Origin: Sciscionella sediminilitoris
GTDB taxonomy: Bacteria > Actinomycetota > Actinomycetes > Mycobacteriales > Pseudonocardiaceae
Assembly (NCBI RefSeq): GCF_000737195.2
Contig: NZ_JALM01000071.1
Span: 1 to 39,530 of the forward strand
Direction: 5' to 3'
DNA length: 39,530 bases
Shown here: one piece after another, positions 1-7,419 of the stretch
Layout: each line of letters opens with the position of its first letter
How positions within the stretch are numbered: position 1 is the first letter of the stretch
Notes under the pieces: model-generated
What the model was told of the DNA's origin: nothing
The model's input: the letters and a program-made list of their open reading frames with translations, nothing else
Databases searched by the model: none
Position numbers and translations under genes: made by a program

Positions 1-647
1 GTGGCCGCGGCTCCAGCCGCACCAGCCGCTCCGGCCGCCGTGGCTCCCGCCGCTCCGGGCCGCGCCTGGCTCGCCGTGCCGGACCCGCTGCGCTGCCCGT
101 GGCGTGCCGGGGCGCGCCCGGAACCGCCGGTCGGCCGGGGGGAGGCGGCGCGGGTGGCCGGGCGCTTCTGCAGGTACACCCGCGCGACACCGATCCCGAC
201 CGTGATCACCGTGGTGATCGCCATGACCGGGAACTGGTTGATCAGCGAGGTGCCGATGGTGATCAGCTTCGCCTTCATCCCGCCGTTGCCGCCGCCGACG
301 ATCAGGCCGACCAATGGCACCGAGATGGCCAGGATCAGTGGGGGCTGCACCATCGGGGCGAACATGTTCTGCCGGCGTGCCAGGCAAATGGCCCCGACGC
401 AGCCGATGAAATAGGCACCCTGGAACACGATGCCGAACTCGCCGGTCATCGCGTGGTTGATGAGCGCACCGACGATCGCGAGCGCGAGCGCCACGATCAC
501 GGCGCCCCACCAGGGCACCCCGTTCGCCTGCCCGAACGCCATCTGCTGGCCCCACGAGGAGCGGGCATCGCCACCCTTGCCCGGGCGCGCGGATGCACCG
601 TCACGTGGCTTGTCGAGTTCGTCTCGCCGATCGCGTACTGCGGTCAC
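1..647 (-). CDS. DUF6542 family membrane protein, 3' end outside window
   Basis: Translating the minus strand from GTG 647 gives about 215 residues that continue beyond position 1. A charged N-terminal stretch of about 35 residues is followed by four hydrophobic segments (near WWGAVIVALALAIVGALI, FQGAYFIGCVGAICLA, PPLILAISVPLVGLIVGG and FPVMAITTVITVGIGVARV), then a tail rich in Ala, Pro, Gly and Arg. The conserved block after the second segment (RRQNMFAPMVQPPL) and the four-helix layout match the actinobacterial DUF6542 family, whose function is unknown. The family is often found close to rmuC and ychF in actinomycetes, which fits the gene next door. The GTG start has no convincing ribosome site, so the exact start is uncertain. 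Confidence 0.72.
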   Translation of the reverse strand, partial: MTAVRDRRDELDKPRDGASARPGKGGDARSSWGQQMAFGQANGVPWWGAVIVALALAIVGALINHAMTGEFGIVFQGAYFIGCVGAICLARRQNMFAPMVQPPLILAISVPLVGLIVGGGNGGMKAKLITIGTSLINQFPVMAITTVITVGIGVARVYLQKRPATRAASPRPTGGSGRAPARHGQRSGSGTASQARPGAAGATAAGAAGAAGAAA

Positions 648-762
648 GGGTCTACACGGTAGCTGTTCTTCGTGAAAATGCAGTCGGTCGGCAGCCTCAG
701 CGGTCACTCGGACTTCACGAACGGCACATTCCGGCAGGGAACGACCACCGTGTCGTCCCCGT

Positions 763-1743
763 TCAGCGTATCGGCGCCTCCTCTCCCGGACGCGTGGCCG
801 CGCCGCCCTGTTGCCCGTTCGTGACCTGGTGCGCGGCCAGTTCCTCGTTGCGGCGGACCTCGGCGACCGGGCTCGCGGTACCCGAGGTCTCGGTGAGTGG
901 GGTCACCGCCGCGCGGAACCCTTCGAGCGCGTCGAGTTCCCGCCGCCGGGCGGAGAGGAATCGCTGCAGATGGGTGCTGGAGAGGTTGACCGCGTCGACC
1001 GCCCCCGAGGCCGCACGGTGGGCGCCGACCGCCTGCTCCCGGATGCGGTCCACATCCGCGGAGAGCGCGCTCTCGGTCGCCGCGAACAGGGTCGCCGAGG
1101 CGATGACGGCGAAGCCGGTCGGCCCGCACAGGAACACGCGCCGGTCGATCAGCCAGCGGAGCAGGTCGGTGTCCGTGTCCAGGGCGGCGACCACGGCCGC
1201 GTCCGACGGTACGAACATGATGGTGCCGTAGATGGCGTCCGCCCAGCGCTGATACTGCTTCCCGGCCAGGTCGGCGGCGCGGGAACGGATATTGCGCGCG
1301 TGCACCCGCAGCGCCTCGTAGCGTTCCGCGACGTCATCGGTCTCCACCGCCTCCGCCCAGCAGGCGAGGGTCATCTTCGCGTCCACCGGGACCTGCCTGC
1401 CGCCGCCGACCGCGAGCACCATGTCCGGGCGCACCGCGCCGCCGCCGGCGACGTCGGTCTGCAGGGTGAAGTGCACCCCCTCGCGCAGCCCGAGTGCGCG
1501 CGCGGTCTCCACGAGCACCTGCTCGCCCAGCTCGCCGCGCCCGGAGACCGAGGCGAAGGCCACCTCGTAGCGGCGCAGCGCGTCCTGGCGCTCATCGGCC
1601 CGGGTGCGTTCCTCCCGGACCGCGGCGAGCGCGGCATCGGTGCGCTGGACACTCTGCGCGTAGAGCCGCCACAGCAGCGCGATCGCCACGAGCAACACGA
1701 TCGCGATCACCGAGCTCGCCGTCGCGAGCACCGTCGTCGCCAT
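763..1743 (-). CDS. rmuC: DNA recombination protein RmuC family
   Basis: A 326-residue protein beginning with one transmembrane helix (residues about 4-26, ATSSVIAIVLLVAIALLWRL), then a charged helical stretch, then the RmuC core. The core shows GELGEQVLVETARALGL, the RPDMVLAVGGGRQVPVDAKM segment typical of the PD-(D/E)XK-like fold, and FVPSDAAV. RmuC proteins limit inversions and rearrangements at DNA repeats and are predicted nucleases anchored to the membrane. It is shorter than E. coli RmuC (about 475 residues), as is common in actinomycetes. ATG 1743 is preferred over an upstream in-frame start because a strong GAGGAGGG site lies 5 bases before it. The C-terminal 40 residues look disordered. 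Confidence 0.85.
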   Translation of the reverse strand: MATTVLATASSVIAIVLLVAIALLWRLYAQSVQRTDAALAAVREERTRADERQDALRRYEVAFASVSGRGELGEQVLVETARALGLREGVHFTLQTDVAGGGAVRPDMVLAVGGGRQVPVDAKMTLACWAEAVETDDVAERYEALRVHARNIRSRAADLAGKQYQRWADAIYGTIMFVPSDAAVVAALDTDTDLLRWLIDRRVFLCGPTGFAVIASATLFAATESALSADVDRIREQAVGAHRAASGAVDAVNLSSTHLQRFLSARRRELDALEGFRAAVTPLTETSGTASPVAEVRRNEELAAHQVTNGQQGGAATRPGEEAPIR

Positions 1744-1819
1744 GCAATCCCTCCTCGGTCGGTCACGCTCAGCTTGCACCATGGCACCGACAGAATCGGG
1801 TAATCGCAGTTCAGGCGCG

Positions 1820-2197
1820 CTAGCGGTGACTCGCGTCCGCCTTGACGGTGTACACCTCCCAGGGCTCCTTGCCGGGTCCGTGCACCCAGACCTTGTCCTG
1901 GACCGCGTAGCAACACGTGGTGTCGTCCTCGGTCAGCGTGTCGAGCCCGTCCCCGGTGAGTCGCTCGGTGGCGGCGTTCACCTCCTCGGACGAGGCGACC
2001 TCCACGCCGAGGTGGTCGAGCACGGTGTCCTGGCCCGGCTCACCCTCGAGCAGGACGAGCTTCACCGCGGGCTCGGCGATCGCGAAGTTGGCGTATCCGG
2101 GGCGGAGTTTCGCCGGTTCGGTGCCGAACAGCTTCGTATAGAACTCGATCGAGCCGGGCAGGTCGCCGACCCGAAGGGCGAGTTGCACACGTGACAT
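1820..2197 (-). CDS. arsI: ArsI/CadI-type dioxygenase (organoarsenical C-As lyase)
   Basis: A 125-residue single-domain member of the vicinal oxygen chelate superfamily. ArsI uses non-haem Fe(II) and O2 to cleave the carbon-arsenic bond of trivalent methylarsenite and aromatic arsenicals, releasing arsenite. Expected metal ligands are present: Gln5 (SRVQLAL), His62 (DHLGVEV) and Glu114 (EPWEVYTV). The vicinal cysteine pair that binds arsenic is Cys95-Cys96 (TTCCYA). ATG 2197 is chosen over an upstream in-frame ATG because AAAGGA lies 7 bases before it and the protein then begins MSRVQLAL like the family. It is divergent from arsR, so ArsR probably controls it. The product arsenite would be exported by the Acr3 pump nearby. 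Cadmium-induced CadI proteins belong to the same family, so the inducer is not certain. Confidence 0.85.
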   Translation of the reverse strand: MSRVQLALRVGDLPGSIEFYTKLFGTEPAKLRPGYANFAIAEPAVKLVLLEGEPGQDTVLDHLGVEVASSEEVNAATERLTGDGLDTLTEDDTTCCYAVQDKVWVHGPGKEPWEVYTVKADASHR

Positions 2198-2221
2198 GAC
2201 CGTTCCTTTGTTTTGAAGTTC

Positions 2222-2264
2222 ATCTAAGTAGATCGCCATCGAGATTGCTCCCTGCTTCGATGGC
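2222..2264. promoter_or_regulatory. Probable ArsR operator in the arsI/arsR divergent promoter
   Basis: Two inverted repeats lie between the divergent starts. The first is ATCTA-AG-TAGAT at 2222-2233. The second has 8-bp perfect arms, GCCATCGA at 2235-2242 and TCGATGGC at 2257-2264. A further ATAGAT follows at 2272-2277, just before the arsR ATG at 2280. ArsR repressors bind AT-containing dyads next to their own start, so one or both repeats are likely operators. The arsR ATG has no ribosome site and looks leaderless. Which repeat is bound cannot be told from sequence. Confidence 0.55.
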
Positions 2265-2279
2265 TGTCAAGATAGATGT

Positions 2280-2618
2280 ATGTCGAAGCAACCGGAGGGC
2301 TGTGCGCCGCTGGCCCGTGATCCGCTTTCCGCCGAGCAGGCCGGGGAACTGGCCGCGCTGTTCAAGGCGCTCGCGGATCCGGTGCGGCTGCGGTTGCTCT
2401 CGCTGATCGCCTCGCAGGAAGGCGGCGAGGTCTGCGTCTGTCATCTGACCGACGCCTTCGAACTGAGCGGGCCGACGATCTCGCATCACCTGAAGGTGTT
2501 GCGGGAGGCCGGACTGATCACCGGGGAGCGCCGGGGTACCTGGGTGTACTACCGGGTGCGCGCGGAGGCGCTCGGCCGGTTGTCCGCGGTACTCCTCCCT
2601 GCCGAGGTTCCCGCATGA
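2280..2618 (+). CDS. arsR: ArsR-family arsenic-responsive repressor
   Basis: A 112-residue winged-helix repressor of the ArsR/SmtB family. The DNA-reading helix region is LSGPTISHHLKVLREAGLI (residues about 62-80), followed by the beta-wing GERRGTWVYYRV. The metal-sensing motif EVCVCHLTDAF gives Cys52 and Cys54. The third cysteine of the E. coli CVCDLC motif is absent, so Cys8 near the N-terminus is a candidate third ligand. This cysteine layout is unlike E. coli and suggests an independently arranged As(III) site. It overlaps acr3 by four bases (ATGA), so the two are translationally coupled, and it should repress itself, acr3 and the divergent arsI. Confidence 0.9.
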   Translation: MSKQPEGCAPLARDPLSAEQAGELAALFKALADPVRLRLLSLIASQEGGEVCVCHLTDAFELSGPTISHHLKVLREAGLITGERRGTWVYYRVRAEALGRLSAVLLPAEVPA

Positions 2619-3670
2619 CCGCCACCGTGAACACCGAGCAGGGCGTGGTGGCGCGGCTTTCCCGGCTCGACCGGTTCCTTCCGGTGTGGATCCTGGCCGC
2701 GATGGCGCTCGGCCTGCTGGCGGGCCGGGTGATACCGGGCCTGAATACGGCACTGAGCGCGGTGGCCATCGACGGGATCTCGCTGCCGATCGCGGCCGGG
2801 CTGCTGGTGATGATGTACCCGGTGCTGGCCAAGGTCCGTTACGACCGGCTCGGTTCGGTCACCGGGGATCGGCGCCTGTTGTGGCCCTCGCTGCTGCTGA
2901 ACTGGATCATCGGCCCCGCGTTGATGTTCGCGCTCGCCTGGCTGCTGCTGCCGGATCTGCCCGAGTACCGCACCGGCCTGATCATCGTCGGGCTCGCCCG
3001 CTGTATCGCGATGGTGATCATCTGGAACGACCTCGCCTGCGGTGACCGGGAGGCCGCCGCCGTGCTCGTCGCGCTGAACTCGGTGTTCCAGGTGATCGCG
3101 TTCGGCGCGCTCGGCTGGTTCTACCTCTCCGTCCTTCCCGGATGGCTCGGCCTCGCGCAGACCGAGCTGCACATCTCCGCATGGGCGATCGTGCGCTCGG
3201 TGCTGATCTTCCTCGGTGTCCCGCTGGTCGCCGGGTATCTCACGCGCAGGTTCGGTGAGCGCGCGAAGGGCCGTGAGTGGTACGAGAACCGGTTCCTGCC
3301 CAGGATCGGCCCGATCGCCCTCTACGGCCTGCTGTTCACCATCGTCATCCTGTTCGCTTTGCAGGGAAACCAGATCACCCACCGCCCGGTCGACGTGCTG
3401 CGGATCGCGCTGCCGCTGCTGATCTACTTCGCGATCATGTGGGCCGGTTCCTACGCGCTCGGATCGGCGCTGCGGTTGCCCTATGCGCGCACGACAACGC
3501 TGGCGTTCACCGCCGCGGGCAACAACTTCGAGCTCGCCATCGCGGTCGCGATCGCCACTTTCGGTGCCACGAGCGGACAAGCGCTCGCCGGGGTGGTCGG
3601 CCCACTCATCGAGGTGCCGGTCCTGGTCGGGCTCGTCTACTGCTCGCTCGCGCTTCGGCGGCGGATGTAG
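2615..3670 (+). CDS. acr3: ACR3-family arsenite efflux permease
   Basis: A 351-residue polytopic membrane protein with about ten hydrophobic helices, the usual length and topology of Acr3 (bile acid/arsenite/riboflavin transporter superfamily). It exports arsenite by exchange with protons. The start region LDRFLPVWILAAMALGLLAG, the block LPIAAGLLVMMYPVLAKV and the conserved cysteine in ARCIAMVIIWNDLA are diagnostic; that cysteine is essential in characterised Acr3 proteins. The ATG overlaps the arsR stop (ATGA). No arsenate reductase (arsC) is in the window, so the locus as seen handles As(III) and the As(III) released by ArsI, not arsenate directly. Confidence 0.92.
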   Translation: MTATVNTEQGVVARLSRLDRFLPVWILAAMALGLLAGRVIPGLNTALSAVAIDGISLPIAAGLLVMMYPVLAKVRYDRLGSVTGDRRLLWPSLLLNWIIGPALMFALAWLLLPDLPEYRTGLIIVGLARCIAMVIIWNDLACGDREAAAVLVALNSVFQVIAFGALGWFYLSVLPGWLGLAQTELHISAWAIVRSVLIFLGVPLVAGYLTRRFGERAKGREWYENRFLPRIGPIALYGLLFTIVILFALQGNQITHRPVDVLRIALPLLIYFAIMWAGSYALGSALRLPYARTTTLAFTAAGNNFELAIAVAIATFGATSGQALAGVVGPLIEVPVLVGLVYCSLALRRRM

Positions 3671-3694
3671 CCGAACTCGGCCTGGACCGTTCAA

Positions 3695-3723
3695 GCCCGG
3701 ATGCCTTCTTGCGATATCCGGGC
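3695..3723 (+). terminator. Hairpin after acr3, probable terminator
   Basis: Perfect 8-bp arms GCCCGGAT (3695-3702) and ATCCGGGC (3716-3723) with a 13-base loop lie 24 bases after the acr3 stop. There is no T-run, as is common for actinobacterial terminators. It separates the arsenic operon from the operon that follows. Confidence 0.5.
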
Positions 3724-3736
3724 AGGCAGAGGTACA

Positions 3737-3762
3737 CATACTTAACGCATGCGTTCAGTATG
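3737..3762. promoter_or_regulatory. 26-bp near-perfect palindrome, probable GntR operator
   Basis: The left half CATACTTAACGCA and right half TGCGTTCAGTATG are reverse complements except at one position per half. The central 12 bases AACGCATGCGTT are a perfect palindrome. A further half-like word GCGTATG follows at 3768-3774. The palindrome sits just upstream of the first gene of an operon that ends with a GntR/FCD regulator, the usual position for an autoregulatory operator. That the encoded GntR protein binds here is inference. Confidence 0.6.
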
Positions 3763-3803
3763 CCTAGCGTATGTCCAGGTGGTCTGATCTGGGAGGTACA
3801 GCG

Positions 3804-4478
3804 TTGTTCATCCGAGGCGAAGCACCGAAATCCATTTCCGCCGAGATCGTGGAAGCACTTGCCCGCGTGCAGACCTCGACACTCGGTCATCTCCGCGATC
3901 ACGGTTTCCCGCGCGGGCTCGTCCCGGTGCGGCGGCCGCTCGGTTTCGTGGGCACGGCGTTCACGGTCCGGTTGCCACAACTGGATTCCACTGCCCTGCA
4001 TGTCGCCGTGGACGAACTGCGCCCCGGGGATGTGCTGGTGGTGGACCAGTCCGGGGATTCGCGTTCGTGTTTCGGCGGAATGGTGGCGTACACGGCTGCG
4101 GCGCGGGGCGCGGTCGGCGCACTGATCAGCGGGGCGATCAATGATGTGCAGGAGATCCTGGAGCTCGGTCTTCCGGTGTTCTCCTCCGGGGTTTCCGCGC
4201 TGACCACCCGGATTCTCGGCGTGGAAGGGGCGATCAACGTTCCCGTCACCGTCGGCGGTTCGGTGATCCGGCCGGGCGATGTGGTGTTCGGTGATTCGGA
4301 CGGTGTCGCGGTGCTCGATCCCGGTGAGGCGCTGGACATCGCGGAAACCTTGCGGGACAAGGAATCGAGCGAGCCGGCGCTGAAAGAGAAGATCTCCGGC
4401 GGCGGGCGGCTCGCCGAGTGGTCGGGCGCGCTCGCGGCGTTCGAGGGGAATCCTTCGGATAACACGGCCGCCGAATAG
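3804..4478 (+). CDS. RraA-like family protein (HMG-aldolase fold), signature Arg missing
   Basis: A 224-residue protein of the RraA/4-hydroxy-4-methyl-2-oxoglutarate aldolase fold. It shows the GRGxxG-like core RGAVGALISGAINDVQEI and the C-terminal GDVVFGDSDGVAVL. Metal-dependent pyruvate aldolases of this family carry D-G-x-x-R-D, where Arg binds the pyruvate carboxylate and Asp the metal. Here the segment reads S109-G-A-I-N113-D114: the Asp is kept but Arg is replaced by Asn and the first Asp by Ser. Classical HMG aldolase activity is therefore doubtful. TTG 3804 is chosen because GGGAGG lies 7 bases upstream; an in-frame ATG at 3771 has no ribosome site and abuts the palindrome. It is the first gene of an operon with a carrier and an amidase, so a catabolic role is likely. 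Confidence 0.75.
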   Translation: MFIRGEAPKSISAEIVEALARVQTSTLGHLRDHGFPRGLVPVRRPLGFVGTAFTVRLPQLDSTALHVAVDELRPGDVLVVDQSGDSRSCFGGMVAYTAAARGAVGALISGAINDVQEILELGLPVFSSGVSALTTRILGVEGAINVPVTVGGSVIRPGDVVFGDSDGVAVLDPGEALDIAETLRDKESSEPALKEKISGGGRLAEWSGALAAFEGNPSDNTAAE

Positions 4479-4516
4479 CGCAGTACGCGAAAGAGCGCAC
4501 AAAGGAGTGATCGCTC

Positions 4517-5818
4517 ATGGTACGGACCTCGGTCTCCGCGCAACCCGCTGCCGCGCAACGGAATCAGCCGCGCGGCGGCATTCGCTGGATGCTCAGCGCC
4601 GGGCTGCTGCTCCCGGTGACCTTCGTGATGAGCATGGACCGGGCGGCGATGACCGCTGCCGCGCCGGTGATCCAGCAGAATCTGCATTTCTCGGTCACCC
4701 AGATGTCGGTCATTCTCACCGCATTCTGGTGGGCCTACGCGCTTTTCCAGGTTCCCGGCGGGATCATCACCCGCCGGTTCGGGCCACGCAAGGCGCTCGC
4801 GGTCGCGGGACTGTGGTGGTCCGTGTTCACCTTCCTGACCCCGTACGGCGTGGTGTTCCTGGGTTTCGTGGTGATCCGGGTGCTACTCGGGATCGGGCAG
4901 GCGGCCGACTGGCCCGCCTCGGTGTACACGCTGCACCGCTGGTTCCCGCGACGGGAGCAGTCGCGCGGGAACTCGATCCTGTTGTGCGGGCTGTATCTCG
5001 GCAATGTCGTGGGAACCCCGCTCGTGGTGTGGATCATCGACGCATTCGGCTGGCGCCAGGTGTTCCACGTGTTCGCCGTGCTCGGCGCGATCCTGGCGCT
5101 CACCTGGTGGTGGTTCGCCCGCGATGAACCGCGCGAGCATCCGCGGATCTCCCGCGCGGAGATCGACTACATCGAATCCGGCAGGGATTCCGCTCAACAG
5201 CAACAGAAACTGTCCTGGCGGGCGTTCGCCGGTTCGCTGCGATTCTGGGCGATCGGCGCGCAGTACGCTTTTCTGTTGCTCATTCAGGGATTCTTCGCCA
5301 CCTGGTTGCCGACCTATCTGGTGCAGGCACGTGGATTGTCCCTGTCGCAGATGGGTTTTCTGGGTTCACTGCCCTGGATCGCCATGCTGATCGGGGTTTT
5401 CGGCATCGGGGCGCTCAACGACCGGGTGCTGCGGCGCTGGCGGCCCCGGGTCTGGCTCGCCGCCTTCGGTTATCTCGCGGCGGCCGGTTTTCTCGTGCTC
5501 GGCGCGCTTTCCGCGGACACCACACTGATGATCCTGTTCCTGTGCCTGAGCCTCGGATTCGTGGGCACGGTGCAGGTCCAGGTGTGGGCCGCCTGCCAGG
5601 ATCTCGGCGGGAAGCACTCGGCGACGGTCAGCGGCTGGACGAACCTGTGGGGCAACCTGATCTCCGCGGCCGGCCCGCTGTTCACCGGAATCCTCGTCGG
5701 TATCGGGGGAGACTGGGTGCTCGCCATGCTCGTACTCGCCGTCGCCGGGGTACTCGGCGCGATCTGCTGGTTCTTCGTCCATCCCGAACGGCCGCTCAAC
5801 GCCAAGGAGAACGCATGA
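4517..5818 (+). CDS. MFS transporter, anion:cation symporter (ACS) type
   Basis: A 433-residue major facilitator with twelve predicted helices in two bundles and a charged central loop around residues 205-235. The first helix segment TFVMSMDRAAMTAAAPVIQ, the loop 2-3 motif GGIITRRFGPRKAL and VIRVLLGIGQAADWPASV resemble the ACS branch (hexuronate, tartrate, phthalate and other organic anion carriers). The substrate is probably a carboxylate taken up for the neighbouring enzymes; it cannot be named from sequence. The start is supported by AAAGGAG upstream of ATG 4517. The 3' end overlaps the amidase gene by four bases (ATGA), so they are co-translated. Confidence 0.85.
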   Translation: MVRTSVSAQPAAAQRNQPRGGIRWMLSAGLLLPVTFVMSMDRAAMTAAAPVIQQNLHFSVTQMSVILTAFWWAYALFQVPGGIITRRFGPRKALAVAGLWWSVFTFLTPYGVVFLGFVVIRVLLGIGQAADWPASVYTLHRWFPRREQSRGNSILLCGLYLGNVVGTPLVVWIIDAFGWRQVFHVFAVLGAILALTWWWFARDEPREHPRISRAEIDYIESGRDSAQQQQKLSWRAFAGSLRFWAIGAQYAFLLLIQGFFATWLPTYLVQARGLSLSQMGFLGSLPWIAMLIGVFGIGALNDRVLRRWRPRVWLAAFGYLAAAGFLVLGALSADTTLMILFLCLSLGFVGTVQVQVWAACQDLGGKHSATVSGWTNLWGNLISAAGPLFTGILVGIGGDWVLAMLVLAVAGVLGAICWFFVHPERPLNAKENA

Positions 5819-6624
5819 GCATCACGGTAGCCGTGGCCCAGTTCGCCACCGGAACAGACAAGGAAAGCAACCGCAAACTGGTCACCGAGGCGGTGCGCTC
5901 GGCGGCCGAATCGGGTGCCGAACTCGTCATCACTCCGGAGAGCAGTATGTACGCCGATCCGGAGCAGCGCAGCGAACCGCGCGAGTACGCCGAACCGCTG
6001 GACGGGGAATTCACCGGTTGTCTCGCCGAGCTCGCCGCGGCCGAGGGCATCGCCGTGCTCGCCGGGTTCACCGAACTGCTCCCCGGCCGTTCGCGGGCCT
6101 CGAACACCCTCGTGGCGATCGGCCCCGGCGGGGAACGGCTCGGCGTCTACCGCAAGCTGCACCTCTACGACGCGTTCGGCTACCGGGAATCCGAGCGGAT
6201 CGAACCCGCCGAGCACGCCGAACCGCTCGTGTTCGGGCTCGGCGGTCTCCGTATCGGCGCGATGACCTGTTACGACCTGCGGTTCCCGGAAATGGCGCGC
6301 AGCCTCAGCGATGCGGGGGCGAACGCCATCGCGGTGCCCGCGGCCTGGGTCGCCGGACCGGCCAAGGAGGAACACTGGAGCGTGCTCGCCCGCGCCCGTG
6401 CCATCGAGAACACCAGTTATGTGCTCGCCTCGGGGCAGACCGGGCCGTTCTGCACCGGGCAGAGCATGATCGTCGACCCCATGGGCAGTGTGCTCGCCGG
6501 AGCGGGGGAACAGCCCGGGATCGCGCTCGCGCGGCTGCACGCCGAGCGCGTCGAACGGGTGCGGGCCACCAATCCCTCGCTCGCCAACCGCCGTTTCGCG
6601 GTGATTCCGGCCCCGTACACGTAG
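5815..6624 (+). CDS. Carbon-nitrogen hydrolase (nitrilase superfamily, omega-amidase/Nit-like)
   Basis: A 269-residue single-domain enzyme with the full nitrilase-superfamily triad: Glu42 (TPESS), Lys114 (YRKLHLYDAFGYRES) and Cys152 (MTCYDLRFPE). The KLHLYD and CYDLRFPE contexts are closest to Nit1/Nit2-like amidases (omega-amidase or deaminated glutathione amidase), which hydrolyse an amide of a dicarboxylate to acid plus ammonia. The start is ATG 5815, overlapping the MFS stop and preceded by AAGGAG. Beside an organic anion carrier and an RraA-like protein it probably acts on an imported amide or ureide-type compound. The substrate is unknown. Confidence 0.85.
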   Translation: MSITVAVAQFATGTDKESNRKLVTEAVRSAAESGAELVITPESSMYADPEQRSEPREYAEPLDGEFTGCLAELAAAEGIAVLAGFTELLPGRSRASNTLVAIGPGGERLGVYRKLHLYDAFGYRESERIEPAEHAEPLVFGLGGLRIGAMTCYDLRFPEMARSLSDAGANAIAVPAAWVAGPAKEEHWSVLARARAIENTSYVLASGQTGPFCTGQSMIVDPMGSVLAGAGEQPGIALARLHAERVERVRATNPSLANRRFAVIPAPYT

Positions 6625-6666
6625 AATGCGCGGGTACCCGGAACGAGAGGCAGGACAGCAGAGGCG

Positions 6667-7365
6667 ATGCGGCGGCCCGAGTCACTTCCCCAGGAACGGC
6701 CCGAACTCCCGGTCGTCGAACGCCCGCGGGACACCCCGGCGAAGGATTTCGCGTATCAGTACATCAAGCGGCTGATCGTGGATCTGGTGCTGCCGCCGGG
6801 CGATCTCATCACCGAGATGGACATCGCCAAGGTCACCGGGCTTTCCCGCACGCCGGTCCGGGAGGCCTTTCTGCGCCTCGACGCGGAGAAGCTGATCCAG
6901 CTGCTCCCGCGCCGGGGCGCGCTCGTCACCCAGATCACCGCGCGCCAGATCCGGGAACTGCACCGCACCCGGCTCGCGCTCGAACTCTATGCGGTGCAGG
7001 AACTGTGCACCCGCCGGATCGAGGTCGCCGAGGAACTGCGCCCCATCGTGGAACGCCAGGAGAAACTGACCGCCGAGGACGCGGGGTACCCCGAGATCAT
7101 CGCCTGTGACCGGGAATTCCACACCACTCTGGTCACCGCCGTCGGCAACACCGTACTCACCGAGGTGTACTCCTCCATGGGGGATCGCCAGCAGCGCACC
7201 GGGATCGCCGCGTTCCTCGTGCAGCCCGATCGCCCGCAGCGCGCGGTGGAGAACCACCGGCAGATCATCGAGGCGCTCGAGGAATTCGATCTGGCGAGCA
7301 CCCAGGATCTGCTGCGCGATCACCTCGATCACCACACCGAGGAACTCGAGCGTTATCTTCCCTGA
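6667..7365 (+). CDS. GntR-family regulator with FCD domain
   Basis: A 232-residue regulator. The N-terminal winged helix (residues about 24-90) contains TEMDIAKVTGLSRTPVREAFLRL, the typical GntR recognition region. The C-terminal all-helical FCD domain keeps the metal-site residues: Asp148 and His152 (CDREFHTTL), His197 (ENHRQI) and His219/His222 (RDHLDHH). FCD proteins sense small organic acids through this site. It closes the RraA-MFS-amidase operon and is the natural candidate to bind the palindrome at 3737-3762. A TAGAAT hexamer (6622-6627) and a perfect palindrome CGGGTACCCG (6631-6640) just upstream hint at an additional own promoter. Confidence 0.88.
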   Translation: MRRPESLPQERPELPVVERPRDTPAKDFAYQYIKRLIVDLVLPPGDLITEMDIAKVTGLSRTPVREAFLRLDAEKLIQLLPRRGALVTQITARQIRELHRTRLALELYAVQELCTRRIEVAEELRPIVERQEKLTAEDAGYPEIIACDREFHTTLVTAVGNTVLTEVYSSMGDRQQRTGIAAFLVQPDRPQRAVENHRQIIEALEEFDLASTQDLLRDHLDHHTEELERYLP

Positions 7366-7419
7366 CCGGGTCCGTGTTCTACTGGCCACGAGATCGGTCC
7401 GCGGCAGCAGAGGGGAATC

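Noticed and set aside
811-1803. Long plus-strand frame antisense to rmuC
   Set aside because: It is Arg/His/Gly-rich with no family match, while the opposite strand encodes clear RmuC motifs and a strong ribosome site.
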